Source: Oribacterium sp. WCC10
GTDB taxonomy: Bacteria; Bacillota; Clostridia; Lachnospirales; Lachnospiraceae
Length of the DNA stretch: 64,000 nucleotides
Direction: 5' to 3'
NCBI RefSeq assembly: GCF_900113415.1
Contig: NZ_FOPH01000005.1
Span: forward strand, 1 to 64,000
The position numbers and the translations under genes are program-made. Shown here piece after piece: positions 35,949 through 46,400 of this stretch (position 1 is the first letter of the stretch; each line of letters begins with the position of its first letter). The notes beneath the pieces are model-generated. The model had not been told where the DNA came from and made no database searches. It worked only from the letters and a program-made list of their open reading frames with translations.

Positions 35949-36605
35949 CTAATGCTCCAGCTTGATGGTATCCACCTTCTCGCCGCTTGTAACTATCCCT
36001 GACAGGCCGTCTCTCAGCCGCATGATCTCCTCATGTTTGAACTGATAGCTCACCTTGTTGCAGATAAGTCTCGCACTCACGGGAACCACTTCCTGAAGCA
36101 CGGTAAGATCGTTCTCGCGAAGAGTATTGCCGGTCTCAACGATATCGAAGATAACATCACTGAGGCCGAGAAGCGGCGCAATCTCTATGGAGCCGTTCAG
36201 CTTGATGATGTCAATGTCTCTGCCGATGGACTCATAGTATTTGGATGCAACATTTGAAAACTTGGTAGCCACTCTTAAAGTGCGTTCTTCATTGTCATAA
36301 AAATCCTTCGGGCCGGCCACACACATACGGCACTTGCCGATACCGAGATCCAAAAGCTCATAGATATCCGGCTCGTACTCAAGAAGAATATCCTTTCCGC
36401 AAACACCGATATCCGCTGCGCCTCTCTCAACATATATAGCCACATCCGACGGCTTGACCCAGAAGTAACGTACCCCTTTTTCTGTATTTTCAAAGGTCAG
36501 TTTTCTGTTTTTTTCAAGAATCGCAGGACAGTCAAAGCCTGCTGCAGCCATCATGGAATAGGTTTTCTCACCAAGACGGCCCTTTGCCAATGCAATGTTA
36601 ATCAT
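35949..36605 (-). CDS. hisG: ATP phosphoribosyltransferase, short form
   Basis: First enzyme of histidine synthesis, joining ATP and PRPP. The 218-residue short form lacks the C-terminal regulatory domain and depends on HisZ, which is encoded just upstream. Visible parts are IALAKGRLGEKTYSMM, VERGAADIGVCGKDILLE, LNGSIEIAPLLGLSDVIFDIVETGNTLREN (read in pieces). The start overlaps the hisZ stop by four nt. Feedback inhibition by histidine would work through the HisGZ complex. Confidence 0.97.
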   Translation of the reverse strand: MINIALAKGRLGEKTYSMMAAAGFDCPAILEKNRKLTFENTEKGVRYFWVKPSDVAIYVERGAADIGVCGKDILLEYEPDIYELLDLGIGKCRMCVAGPKDFYDNEERTLRVATKFSNVASKYYESIGRDIDIIKLNGSIEIAPLLGLSDVIFDIVETGNTLRENDLTVLQEVVPVSARLICNKVSYQFKHEEIMRLRDGLSGIVTSGEKVDTIKLEH

Positions 36606-37690
36606 ATTTCAGCCGCCTCCTTTTCTGCCTCACATAATGTAAGCACCTTACGTGCTTTTATCTTGTGCTCCATCTTTGAAAGCTCATCAAGACGAACGCT
36701 TCTGACCTTGGAGCCTGCACGGTTAAATGTTTCCACCACCGCTGCCACCTTTGCCGGAGTATCACTATCTCCATCATAGGTGATGAGATAATCCACATCA
36801 TACTCACGTACCTTTTTCAGATAATTCTCGACTGTATCGAGGTAAAGCGCAAATCCAATGGCTCCGACATCACGTCCCATTTTCTCAGGAAGCTTGTCGT
36901 ATCTTCCGCCTGAAAGAACAGTGAAAGGAATATCTGCTACGGCTCCCTGGAAGATAAGTCCGTTATAGTAATCCATGGAATTAACCAGAGAGAAATCAAG
37001 ATAGATGGAATCAAGTACACCAAAGCTGTCAAGGATAGACGCAAGCTCAGACAGATGAGCAACCATCTTTGCCGAAACATTGGAAATCGCATACTTCTTG
37101 AGCTCTTTCACTCCTTCCTTAAACGGCTTATAAAGATCCACCATACCTTTAAGTGTCACTGCGCTTGCCTCTGTGAGCTTGCCCTGTTTCACCAGATCAT
37201 CAAAACCCGCGGCAGACTTCATGGAGAACAGCTTGACAGCTTCCTCTTCGGTTTTCTCACTGAGTCCCATGGTCTCAAACATTTGCTTCAAAAATGCCGC
37301 GTCCGAAACTCTGATGACATATCTTTCAGATACAAGCTTGAGCGACTTTGCAGCCAGAGCGATGACCTCCGCTTCGCTGTAGGAATCAATCCTGCCGATG
37401 CACTCTATACCGGACTGCGGAATCTCATGATATCTGTTGTCCTTGGGGCGATAAACAGTCTCGTTATAGTAAACCTTTTCTTCACCGCCAAGATTGGACT
37501 TTATGATGCTGAGTGTCACATCAGGTTTAAGCGCAAGAAGAGAGCCGTCAAGATCTGTAAATGTGATCAACTGGTTGGACTTAAGAAAATCCCTGTTGTC
37601 TGCGTAGAGATCATAGGGTTCGAACTTCGTCATCTTAAACTGACGATAGCCGTATCTCTCATATAAATCATTAAATTCAGAAGTATTCAT
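36602..37690 (-). CDS. hisZ: ATP phosphoribosyltransferase regulatory subunit
   Basis: HisRS-like protein without aminoacylation function that forms a complex with short HisG and senses histidine. The 362-residue product resembles the class II core: TFTDLDGSLLALKPDVTLSI, YNETVYRPKD, QSGIECIGRIDSYSEAEVI and LSGGRYDKL. It begins one base into the hisB stop (TGATG) and overlaps hisG by four nt, so hisB-hisZ-hisG are translated in a chain. Confidence 0.95.
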   Translation of the reverse strand: MNTSEFNDLYERYGYRQFKMTKFEPYDLYADNRDFLKSNQLITFTDLDGSLLALKPDVTLSIIKSNLGGEEKVYYNETVYRPKDNRYHEIPQSGIECIGRIDSYSEAEVIALAAKSLKLVSERYVIRVSDAAFLKQMFETMGLSEKTEEEAVKLFSMKSAAGFDDLVKQGKLTEASAVTLKGMVDLYKPFKEGVKELKKYAISNVSAKMVAHLSELASILDSFGVLDSIYLDFSLVNSMDYYNGLIFQGAVADIPFTVLSGGRYDKLPEKMGRDVGAIGFALYLDTVENYLKKVREYDVDYLITYDGDSDTPAKVAAVVETFNRAGSKVRSVRLDELSKMEHKIKARKVLTLCEAEKEAAEI

Positions 37691-38283
37691 CAGGCCAGTA
37701 CCCCCTTGGTGCTAGGAATATCAGTTCCGAAACGCTCATCCATAGAAACAGCCTCTCTGAGGGCACGGGCAAGTCCCTTGAAACATCCCTCTGCGATATG
37801 ATGGCTGTTAAATCCGGCAAGCTCTCTCATATGAAGAGTTATGCCTGCATTCTGAGCGAAAGCTGTCATAAATTCAGTTATAAGCTGTGTGTCGAAAGTT
37901 CCGATTTTTTCTGTAGGAAACGGTATATCTCCGTAGAATCCGCCTCTTCCGCTTACATCAACGGAAACAAGTATCAGCGCTTCATCCATGGGAAGGGTGA
38001 GACTTGCATATCGCCTGATTCCCTTCTTGTCTCCTAACGCTTCTTTCAGTGCTTCACCCAATGTGATTCCTATATCCTCTACGCTGTGATGATCGTCCAC
38101 CCAGGTATCTCCCTCGCAGGTGAGACTCATCTGAATCCCGGAATGTCTGCTGAAAAGAGTCATCATATGATCAAAGAATCCGATACCTGTTTTGATCTCA
38201 GATTCCTTTCCGTCTCCGTCAAGATCAAGCCAAAGGTTCACATCTGTTTCATTTGTTACACGATTTATTTCCGCTGTTCTCAT
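37690..38283 (-). CDS. hisB: Imidazoleglycerol-phosphate dehydratase
   Basis: Manganese enzyme that dehydrates imidazoleglycerol phosphate. The 197-residue single-domain form has the metal motifs FFDHMMTLFSRH and DDHHSVEDIGI, then LPMDEAL, and the second set HHIAEGCFKGLARALREA. No phosphatase domain is fused, in line with the separate PHP-type hisK. It lies 185 nt after hisC and overlaps hisZ by one base. Confidence 0.97.
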   Translation of the reverse strand: MRTAEINRVTNETDVNLWLDLDGDGKESEIKTGIGFFDHMMTLFSRHSGIQMSLTCEGDTWVDDHHSVEDIGITLGEALKEALGDKKGIRRYASLTLPMDEALILVSVDVSGRGGFYGDIPFPTEKIGTFDTQLITEFMTAFAQNAGITLHMRELAGFNSHHIAEGCFKGLARALREAVSMDERFGTDIPSTKGVLA

Positions 38284-38318
38284 TTACACACCCCGTTTAA
38301 TTTAATTCCGAACATCCC

Positions 38319-38377
38319 ATGACGTGAGTGTCAAAAGTCGACATCGAATCGTTTCGCGCGGCGCGCTTTCACGATTC
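38319..38377 (+). repeat. Dispersed intergenic repeat with hairpin
   Basis: The core ATGACGTGAGTGTCAAAAGT lies at 38319-38338. A hairpin follows: GAATCG (38346-38351) with CGATTC (38372-38377), with GCGCG/CGCGC inside. It lies between hisC and hisB. Confidence 0.65.
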
Positions 38378-38468
38378 TCCCACATTCTCACTGCCAGACC
38401 GCAAAAAATCCTAATGCATTCCATGTGGCGCATGCCATATCAATACCTGTTCGTCTTATTTCATCTCA

Positions 38469-39581
38469 TCACGAATCACATCTCATGTCGGGATAACTCA
38501 ATATCTGAGATATAGCATCGAGAAGTACATCCATCTCTTCCCTTGAACCAATAGTGATTCTGTTAAAATTAGAAATCTTCGGATCATTGAAGTGACGAAC
38601 CAGAACCCCTCTGTCCTTCAATGCCTTATACAGCTCTCCGCCCTCTATCATATTGCTTTCCGCAAAAAGGAAATTGGTTTCCGACGGAAGAACTCTGAAA
38701 CCAAGACCTTCAAGTGCAGTCTTCGTATAAGCTCTGTTTTCCTTTATCTTCTGACAGTTCATGTCAAAGTATGCCTTGTCCCTAAGAGCCTCCACCGCAC
38801 ACTTCATGGAGATTCTGTTCACATTGTAAGGATTGTTGGAATTTCTCAAGGTCTCCATGTCCTGTATCAGTGCTTCACTTCCGATGGAGAATCCCACTCT
38901 GGCACCTGCCATGGAACGTGACTTTGAAAATGTCTGGGTCACCAGAAGATTCTCATACTTTCCGACAAGTGCGACCGCTGATGTACCTTCTTCGGCAAAG
39001 TCCACATAGGCTTCATCGATGATCACAACGTGGTCTCTGTTTGCTTCACAGATTCTTGAAACATCCTGAAGACTTATGGCGATTCCGGTTGGAGCATTCG
39101 GATTCGCTATGACGATTCCTCTGCCTATACCCTTGAAATTACCGTTCTCATCCTTCTCTCCGAGAAATGCCTCGATATCAACAGTGAAGTCTGCTTTCAA
39201 CGGTCGTATATCTTTCTCCACATGATTTAGATCAGCGATAACTTTATAGAAGCTGTATGTCACATCCGGAAATGCAAATCCGTCTTCACCGAACGCCATA
39301 AATGCATAATTCAGACACTCGTCGGAACCGTTTCCGACAAAAACATTTTTGGTATCGACTGAAAATGTTTCCGCAAGCTGTGCCTTGAGCGGCTTCAGCT
39401 CAGGATCGGAATAGAGTCTCAAATCTTCTGCTTCTTTGGAATTCACCGCCGCAATAACTCCCGGTGCCGGCGGAAACGGTGACTCATTGGTATTCAGCTT
39501 CACATACTGTTTGTCCTGTGGCTGCTCTCCCGGTGTATATGGCTCTAATTCCTTGTATAATGAGTTAAAAAATTTAGACAT
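38469..39581 (-). CDS. hisC: Histidinol-phosphate aminotransferase
   Basis: PLP enzyme that transaminates imidazole acetol phosphate. The 370-residue fold I aminotransferase shows LNTNESPFPPAPGV, GNGSDE, IANPNAPTGIA, DEAYVDFAEE, and the PLP Lys in TFSKSRSMAGARVG. GAGGTG precedes ATG 39581. It is the first gene of the histidine operon. I see no T-box or other known leader upstream. Confidence 0.96.
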   Translation of the reverse strand: MSKFFNSLYKELEPYTPGEQPQDKQYVKLNTNESPFPPAPGVIAAVNSKEAEDLRLYSDPELKPLKAQLAETFSVDTKNVFVGNGSDECLNYAFMAFGEDGFAFPDVTYSFYKVIADLNHVEKDIRPLKADFTVDIEAFLGEKDENGNFKGIGRGIVIANPNAPTGIAISLQDVSRICEANRDHVVIIDEAYVDFAEEGTSAVALVGKYENLLVTQTFSKSRSMAGARVGFSIGSEALIQDMETLRNSNNPYNVNRISMKCAVEALRDKAYFDMNCQKIKENRAYTKTALEGLGFRVLPSETNFLFAESNMIEGGELYKALKDRGVLVRHFNDPKISNFNRITIGSREEMDVLLDAISQILSYPDMRCDS

Positions 39582-39772
39582 GCGGCACCTCTTTCCCGAT
39601 ACTAAATCCGATAGTCAGTCGATTTCTCATCTATCATTAAGTATAACATCATAGCAAATCTTTCTGCCATAACATTTCCTTATGATTGAGATAGCGATGT
39701 TGGTTTGACTCTCTGTTGTTATGCCTTTGTACTTTATTGATTTATCATGGTAGCACATTAAAGCGTTATGGA

Positions 39773-39826
39773 AATAATACAGACCTGAACCACATCTGTC
39801 AAGCAGAATGTGTATTCAGGTCTGTC
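39773..39826 (-). terminator. Terminator hairpin after the 88-residue protein gene
   Basis: ACAGACCTGAA (39780-39790) pairs with TTCAGGTCTGT (39816-39826). On the minus strand it is followed by ATTATTTCC, a modest U-tract. It separates the small gene from the hisC promoter region. Confidence 0.55.
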
Positions 39827-39857
39827 ATAGTAAGATTAATAATAATTCATGGCACGA

Positions 39858-40124
39858 TCAGTCATCATTCACTTCCGGTGCCGAATCTTCTCTATCTTCA
39901 TCTTTATCTTCATCGTCTCCCGTAAGAAGTGCGGACTCATCATTTAATGCACCATCAACAAGCTTGAACAACTCAAGCGTCGAACGAAAATATCGTGTTT
40001 TTCCTGTGTCCGCCCAAAGCACACGCCCCTTCCAGGTTTCATGTTCCTGTCCGAGAATCTGTATAACAAATACATTCTCCACCCTGTTTGGCGCTCTTTT
40101 TTTATCTGATGATATATCCTTCAT
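39858..40124 (-). CDS. Small conserved-looking protein, function unknown
   Basis: An 88-residue acidic, soluble protein. The middle (VENVFVIQILGQEHETWKGR, then VLWADTGKTRYFRSTLELFKLVDGAL) resembles a small protein I associate with Lachnospiraceae genomes, but I know no function. The C-terminal 25 residues are almost all acidic (DDEDKDEDRED). AGGAGG lies upstream of ATG 40124. It is flanked by terminators on both sides, so it is probably a single-gene unit between the pilus and histidine operons. Confidence 0.75.
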   Translation of the reverse strand: MKDISSDKKRAPNRVENVFVIQILGQEHETWKGRVLWADTGKTRYFRSTLELFKLVDGALNDESALLTGDDEDKDEDREDSAPEVNDD

Positions 40125-40489
40125 GTTGCCTCCTGTTATGCTTTATATCATTAGAAACGGTAAACATGTATCACTATAAGTGATTATAACCACATTTTCT
40201 TTATATTTCAAATTGTCTGTTGACGACGATTATTCAGATAATTCTGTAAGTACCATATCCACTACCTCCGCTCTGTGAGCCAATAGAAAATCCTTCAGGA
40301 TATCTTCATCATATTGATCTTTTCAATATTCCAGTATAAAAAAGTCATGCCGGAGAATGCATATCACATGACTCCGGCGTGTCTTAAACAACGTCTCATA
40401 TGTTGTTTCATCCTTGTGAATAGCCATTCACAATTTCCTAAGAAGTCATTTATTCAAGTAGCTTTCTTTTACCACCTCAAGGATTAACA
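40125..40489. other. Intergenic region after the giant pilin-type gene
   Basis: No gene seen. It contains the terminator hairpin of the pilus operon at 40337-40378 and should hold the promoter of the 88-residue protein gene. Confidence 0.6.
40337..40378 (-). terminator. Terminator of the pilus operon
   Basis: On the minus strand GCCGGAG and CTCCGGC (40349-40355 with 40372-40378) form a stem followed by ATGACTTTTTTAT. It lies about 110 nt past the stop of the giant gene. Confidence 0.7.
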
Positions 40490-43400
40490 TCACCAGTCAC
40501 CGAAGAAAACCAGCTTAGGTGTGCCAGGTCCGAGATAGGCATTAACATCCGTCCAGTTCTTGTAAGGATAATATACAGCCGGATGAGCGATATCATGATG
40601 GTGGGTATTTTCTTGTAACGTTAATGTACCATCTTCTGTACTACCAAGAATGTGCGCAGGGATGCTTTCATTCAAAGGATCATATACATTATCCTTGATA
40701 ATACTCTTTACGGTACCGGAATCAGCATCAAATGCTATTGCAGGCATTGCATTGTTATAGAAATCAATATAATAAGAATCATTTATTTGGGTACTTGCCT
40801 CTGTTCTGCCTGCAAATGTTCCATTCTTATAAGAATTTGGACGATTTGCGTTGACATATCCATTCGTATAACAATTATTGATCACAATATTCCCACTAGC
40901 GATACCTATAAAACCTCCAATGTAATCAAAAGTCTGCCCATGATTGGTTGCAGTCGAAAAATTGGATTTCATTGATGCGGTAGAAAAGCACTTCTGAATA
41001 CCAACATCTATATTTCCGGATGCGTTACCGATAAAGCCACCTATGCCTCCTGCACTATTTGCAATAATATTGCTAAGTTTCTGGCCAGCACTGGAATATC
41101 CACTAGAATAGCAATTTGTTATTGTTCCGGCACAGTGTTTTGTTGCCATTTCTTCGCCTTCTTGGCCTATATAACCGATAAATCCACCTATACCATTGCC
41201 ACATCCGTTTATATATGCAGATGAAAAACTGTTTTTTATATCGATATTTCCGGATGCAATTCTTCCAATTAAACCTCCTACCGAGCCGTCACCCAGTGAG
41301 TTTAATCCATTATATATCTGTCCTGTTGTACCAGAAACTCCGACACCATTAAAATCCAAATTACCACTGTTTACTAAGCCTATCACTCCTCCTGAATATC
41401 GATATCCATAGATACTTATGTTTCCGTTCACGTAGACATTTTCCATCTTGATATTCGACAATGCTTCACCAACCAATACGCCTGAGGATTGAGTAGAGTA
41501 CACTGACGGATTATTCATTACAAGATTCTTTATTGTTAGCGGTCTTTCCACCTTTGCAAATAATCCCGAATTATTTCCACTGTTATTATTCGATCCCAAA
41601 TTGACTCCGTGAATTGCATGATTCTTTCCATCATATTCATTGATATGATGATCATACAACGGATACATCGAAGACTGTGTAGTCAACAAAGCCGGATAAT
41701 CGATCCTGTAAATATATGAATCCGGTAATTCTGTTAAGTAAGGTTTTGTATTTGCTTTATACTCACCAAGACCTGCAGCATAAGTCCCATCGTCCTGCCA
41801 ATATATATCGTCCGTTTGTTCAACATACTTAATGTTATACAGAACTCCTGAAACATCTTTATCAAGATTCTCAAGATTTCTGCTGTTTGATATTTTTGCA
41901 GTATAAGTACCGTCTCCGTTATCCTTCAGTGCTTCAAACAAACTGTTTCCAGAATCATGTGGTGCACTTGAACTAACTACATCATCAAGAGATTTGCTCG
42001 TGTAAACTGTAAGTTCTTCTCCAGCGACACTTCCGTTTATTTTTATCAGATACCTACCCTGATACTTTGAAATATCATCGATATAAAACTCTATTTTTCC
42101 ATCTCTGATTGAAGCTGAATATGACCCATCCGAATATATATTCACCCAATTCAGACCAACCAAACGCTCAGTACTGCATATCACATCACCATTATAAGTA
42201 ACTCTAAATATGTTATCGTAACCGCTGGCAGTCTGGACTCTAATATATGTCACATTACGTACTGTATCGGGATAAACTTGTTCTATTGTTGTCCCCTTGG
42301 TCTTATCATTAATATTTATATAAGCCGTAAGTCTGTTTTTATTCTTCAGCTTTATAGGTGATAATGTCTCCGGCTCCACCCAATCGCCGTAGAAAACAAT
42401 CGGTGTACCCTTATGTACATTATCCTTATATGGGAATTCATCAGAATTTTTATTAAATGTTTTAACCTCCACATTGGATGCAAACTCATTAATTATGTCG
42501 CCTGAATCACTCTCAACTCTATTTATGCCTTGAATTTCATACGGTGGCAGATTAGCAGGATTTCCAAAGTTAATGTCATTAAATCCAGTATAATTATTAT
42601 AGTTCTCACCTATTAATACATAGGTGTTTATAAATTTAGCACGCAGTTCTTCTGTGATTTCAGACGCATTTTTATAATAGTAATGACCTACAAATGAAGC
42701 CGGCATATCCGTTCCATTATATACCTTTCCTTCCACATAGCATCTCTCATATGTTTGATATCTGTGCTGAAGTCTTCCGACAAAACCTCCAGCCGCACAG
42801 TCGCTTACAGTATAAGTCCCATTAGCACTCTCACAACAAACAGATGCCGTAGTGAAACAATCGCTTATTGTCGTAGGGTAATTAATATCAGTACCTATAT
42901 ATCCAAAAAATCCTCCAACTGCTATCTGACCACAGATGTTATATCCTCCTTCACTTCTTATTTCGAACTTTTTCGACATATCAATGTCACTTGAAGCAAC
43001 CTCAGTCACTGCAGAGCCATCAACATAATCCTGTCCCTCACTCACATGTCCTCCAACAAAGCAGAACGAAATATTGGTTGTGGTCTTAGGCTTAAATCCT
43101 CCTATCAATCCTCCGGCACAACGCGAACAATTATCAGCGTATACATATGAAGAAGAACCGCAATGACTTATTGTATATTTTCCTCCTGTTGCACTTCCTA
43201 TTACACCACCGGCATTGGAGTTATCATTCTTAACAAGCTTATTATCATATAAGGTCCTGACTAAAGCATCTCTTCCGTAAATAAATACCTGATTTATGAT
43301 GAGCTCTCCATCCGATAAAACATTACCAATAAGACCTCCGGCATTACCATTTTCAGAAATAACCGCAGATTGAACAATGGAAAGATCATGAATATTCATT

Positions 43401-46400
43401 TCCACGTTATTATCAAGATGAATTAACCTGAAGAGACCTGCACTGGCACAGTTTTCAGGCTGTGTGTTATCATTATCCGACTTTACTTTTCCGTTATATA
43501 TGAGCACATTATATATAATGTGTCCATTACCATTAAACTCTCTAAGCTTTTCGTTTATAATTCCGTAAAAAGCATTTGACGCTGTAATCGGATCGGCATT
43601 TGAATATGCATAAATATTTATATCAGAAGAGTTATCTGATTCTGTTTTTATTGCAGTTATAAAGTCCGTTTTGGAAGGTGCATTATTCAATTTGTGCGCA
43701 TCCTGAGCATTCCAGTATAAATCACTGCAAAGCAAAACTTTTGAATAGTCTTCATGTACATTAGATATATATTTATCTACATTCTGAAGATGCCTGAAAT
43801 TTGTGATAAGAGCTGTATTATCATAAGCGCTCACGTTTCCGGTACCCGGATTCACTATCGCTGTAGCCGGATTTATATCGCTGTAGTATGACTTACTATA
43901 ACTTGAATTATCGGATCCATCCGCGAACAAACTATTGGTCACACCGGCTATAGGCCATACATTAGTACCTGAGGTTATGGCATCAGCTGCTGTTTTTCCT
44001 TCATCTTTCAGCTGTGTCCATGAAATAAATCCCGACTCTACAGTAACTCGTATATCTTCTCCTGCCTTTAAGCTGCTAAACAAGGATGCAAAATTACACT
44101 CCGGAGTAGTTATATCATCAAGATAGATATGGAATTCCGTATTATCACCGTTTGGGATTACCTTAGAATTGATGAAATCAGGAACTGCAATATCATCAGA
44201 ACCTGTTGTTTCTTCCCCTTCAACCCCAGTTATATTTGTAATCGCCTGGTCTTTATCAATAAGGCTTACAGAACTTGTAGTGAGGTCTAATTGCATATAT
44301 GCGATTTTCTTACTGCTTATACCCTCAATAGCCATAGAGGCATAGTAATGTCCTCCGACTTTATTGATCTCAGAAGTAGGCACAGTTATGATAGCCGCAA
44401 GTTTAACAGAATTACTCAAACTTAGTTTAAGTATCTCCTCTTCGTTGGATCCGTCAGCTTCAATAACAGGCCAGTCACCGTAATGATGATTCGTAAGCTT
44501 ACCCTTGACATTATCATCCGTACCTGAATAAAGCTGTCTGATTGTCTTATATGGATATTTACCTTTGTTTGCAGACTTTGGTTCCTCTTTCAATGAGTCA
44601 TCCCAGGGATCAGCATCCAATTCTGTATCATCTGATGTTACTTCTTCTCCAACAGTCGCAATGATATTGTCTACGTCACTATCACCTTTGCCTGTTAATT
44701 TATTAAAATCATTTCCTGATTTTTTATCTTTTCCTTTGAAGAAATAGTTATTTCCACTGGCAGTGATTGAACCATATCCGATAAAACCACCGGCAGTTCC
44801 ACCATCATGAACTCCGACTAAACCGGTACAGTAGCAGTTATTTACAGATACGCCTTGTCCTCTTCCTATGAATCCCCCCACTGTGCCTGTAGAATAAGCA
44901 GAACATGTTGTGTAGGAATCCTTGACTAAAACAGAAACTGAAGACATGCCGATAAAACCGCCGGCATTACCGTCGGAAATTACATTATAATTTTCAACAG
45001 AGGCTACCTTATTTGCATTTGAACCGTAAACACCGTGTTTACCATCCAGGTCATCCTCACCATTTCTTGTATGTCCGGATGAATAGCAGTAGTTTATATT
45101 ATTAGTACTTCCCCCACTGATATTACCAACAAAACCACCGGCGTTTGCAGATGCAAATACATAAGATGAACCGTAGGTGTTTTCAATTGTAAGTCCACCT
45201 TTTGATTCACCTACTATTCCTCCGGCATTATTTGCGCCGCTAACAGTACATTTACTCTTTCCATAAGCATAGCTGGAATCTATATCCAGTTCTCCACTCA
45301 CTGTTCCGACGATACCGCCAGAGGTTCCATTAGTTGAATCTACACTGATAACCCCACCTTCGACATAACCTTGATTAATGGTGAGCTTTCCTTCGCAGTC
45401 ACCAACCAATCCACCGGACGAATTACTTGTTGCTGCAGAAGTGCTGATACTAACTTCATTACCGGATACAATAGAATTAACTATTGTAAGATTTCCAGCA
45501 CAATCACCAACAAGACCTCCTGCACTGCCACCACTAGAGCTTACCTCTGTTCTATTGCCTGTAACTGTGCTATTTCTAATAATTGCACCATTATCACTAT
45601 GCCCTAAAAATGCTGCAGTATCGTTTACTCCGTTTATTACAGAATTAATAACTGTGCAATTATTTATTTTTACATCATTAGTACAATGACCTATGAGTGC
45701 TGCAGTGTCATTTGCACCGTTTATTACAGTATTTATAACGGTACAACTTTTAACTACTACATCATTACTACTATGACCTATGAGCGCAGCAGTATCATTT
45801 GTACCATTATAACTGCTATCCTCTACTGTAAGATTTTTAACTGTGAATCCGTTTGAAACTTCAGAAATTACTCCCGTGTGATTATCTTTCCCTGAAGTTG
45901 CATATAGATTTTTGATACTTTTTCCATTTCCATCATATTGAGTGAGATATTTATTTGAAATTCCATAATAACCCGGATCAGGTGAACCATCTGCGTCATG
46001 ATCCGATGAACCCTTATAGTCAAAAATACACATTGTGTTCTTTGAATATGAAGTTCCTTTGATTTCATTTAGTTTATTAATGAATTCATCATATGAAATA
46101 TGATCAACTTGTACTGCATTTGTAACCTTTATTTCGTTTGCCAGTTCAGATAAGCCTGAAACGTTTGATTCTTCAACAAATGTTACATTTGATATGTAAG
46201 TTGCCAAATTTTCAAGATGACGAATGTTATTTTCATCTATCCATGCTGTACCTCCTATATTTCTATAATAAAGGCTATTAACTGTATATTCATCTTCGCT
46301 TCGTATTGTTATGGGAACCGAATCTGTCTTCACTGTAATCTCAGCTACTATATGTACATCCTCTCCCGGAATAAGATATTTAAATTCTTTATAAAAATGG

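Noticed and set aside
39582-39857. Histidine T-box or attenuator ahead of hisC
   Set aside because: No GGGTGGTACCGCG-like box or His-rich leader peptide; the only hairpin belongs to the upstream small gene.
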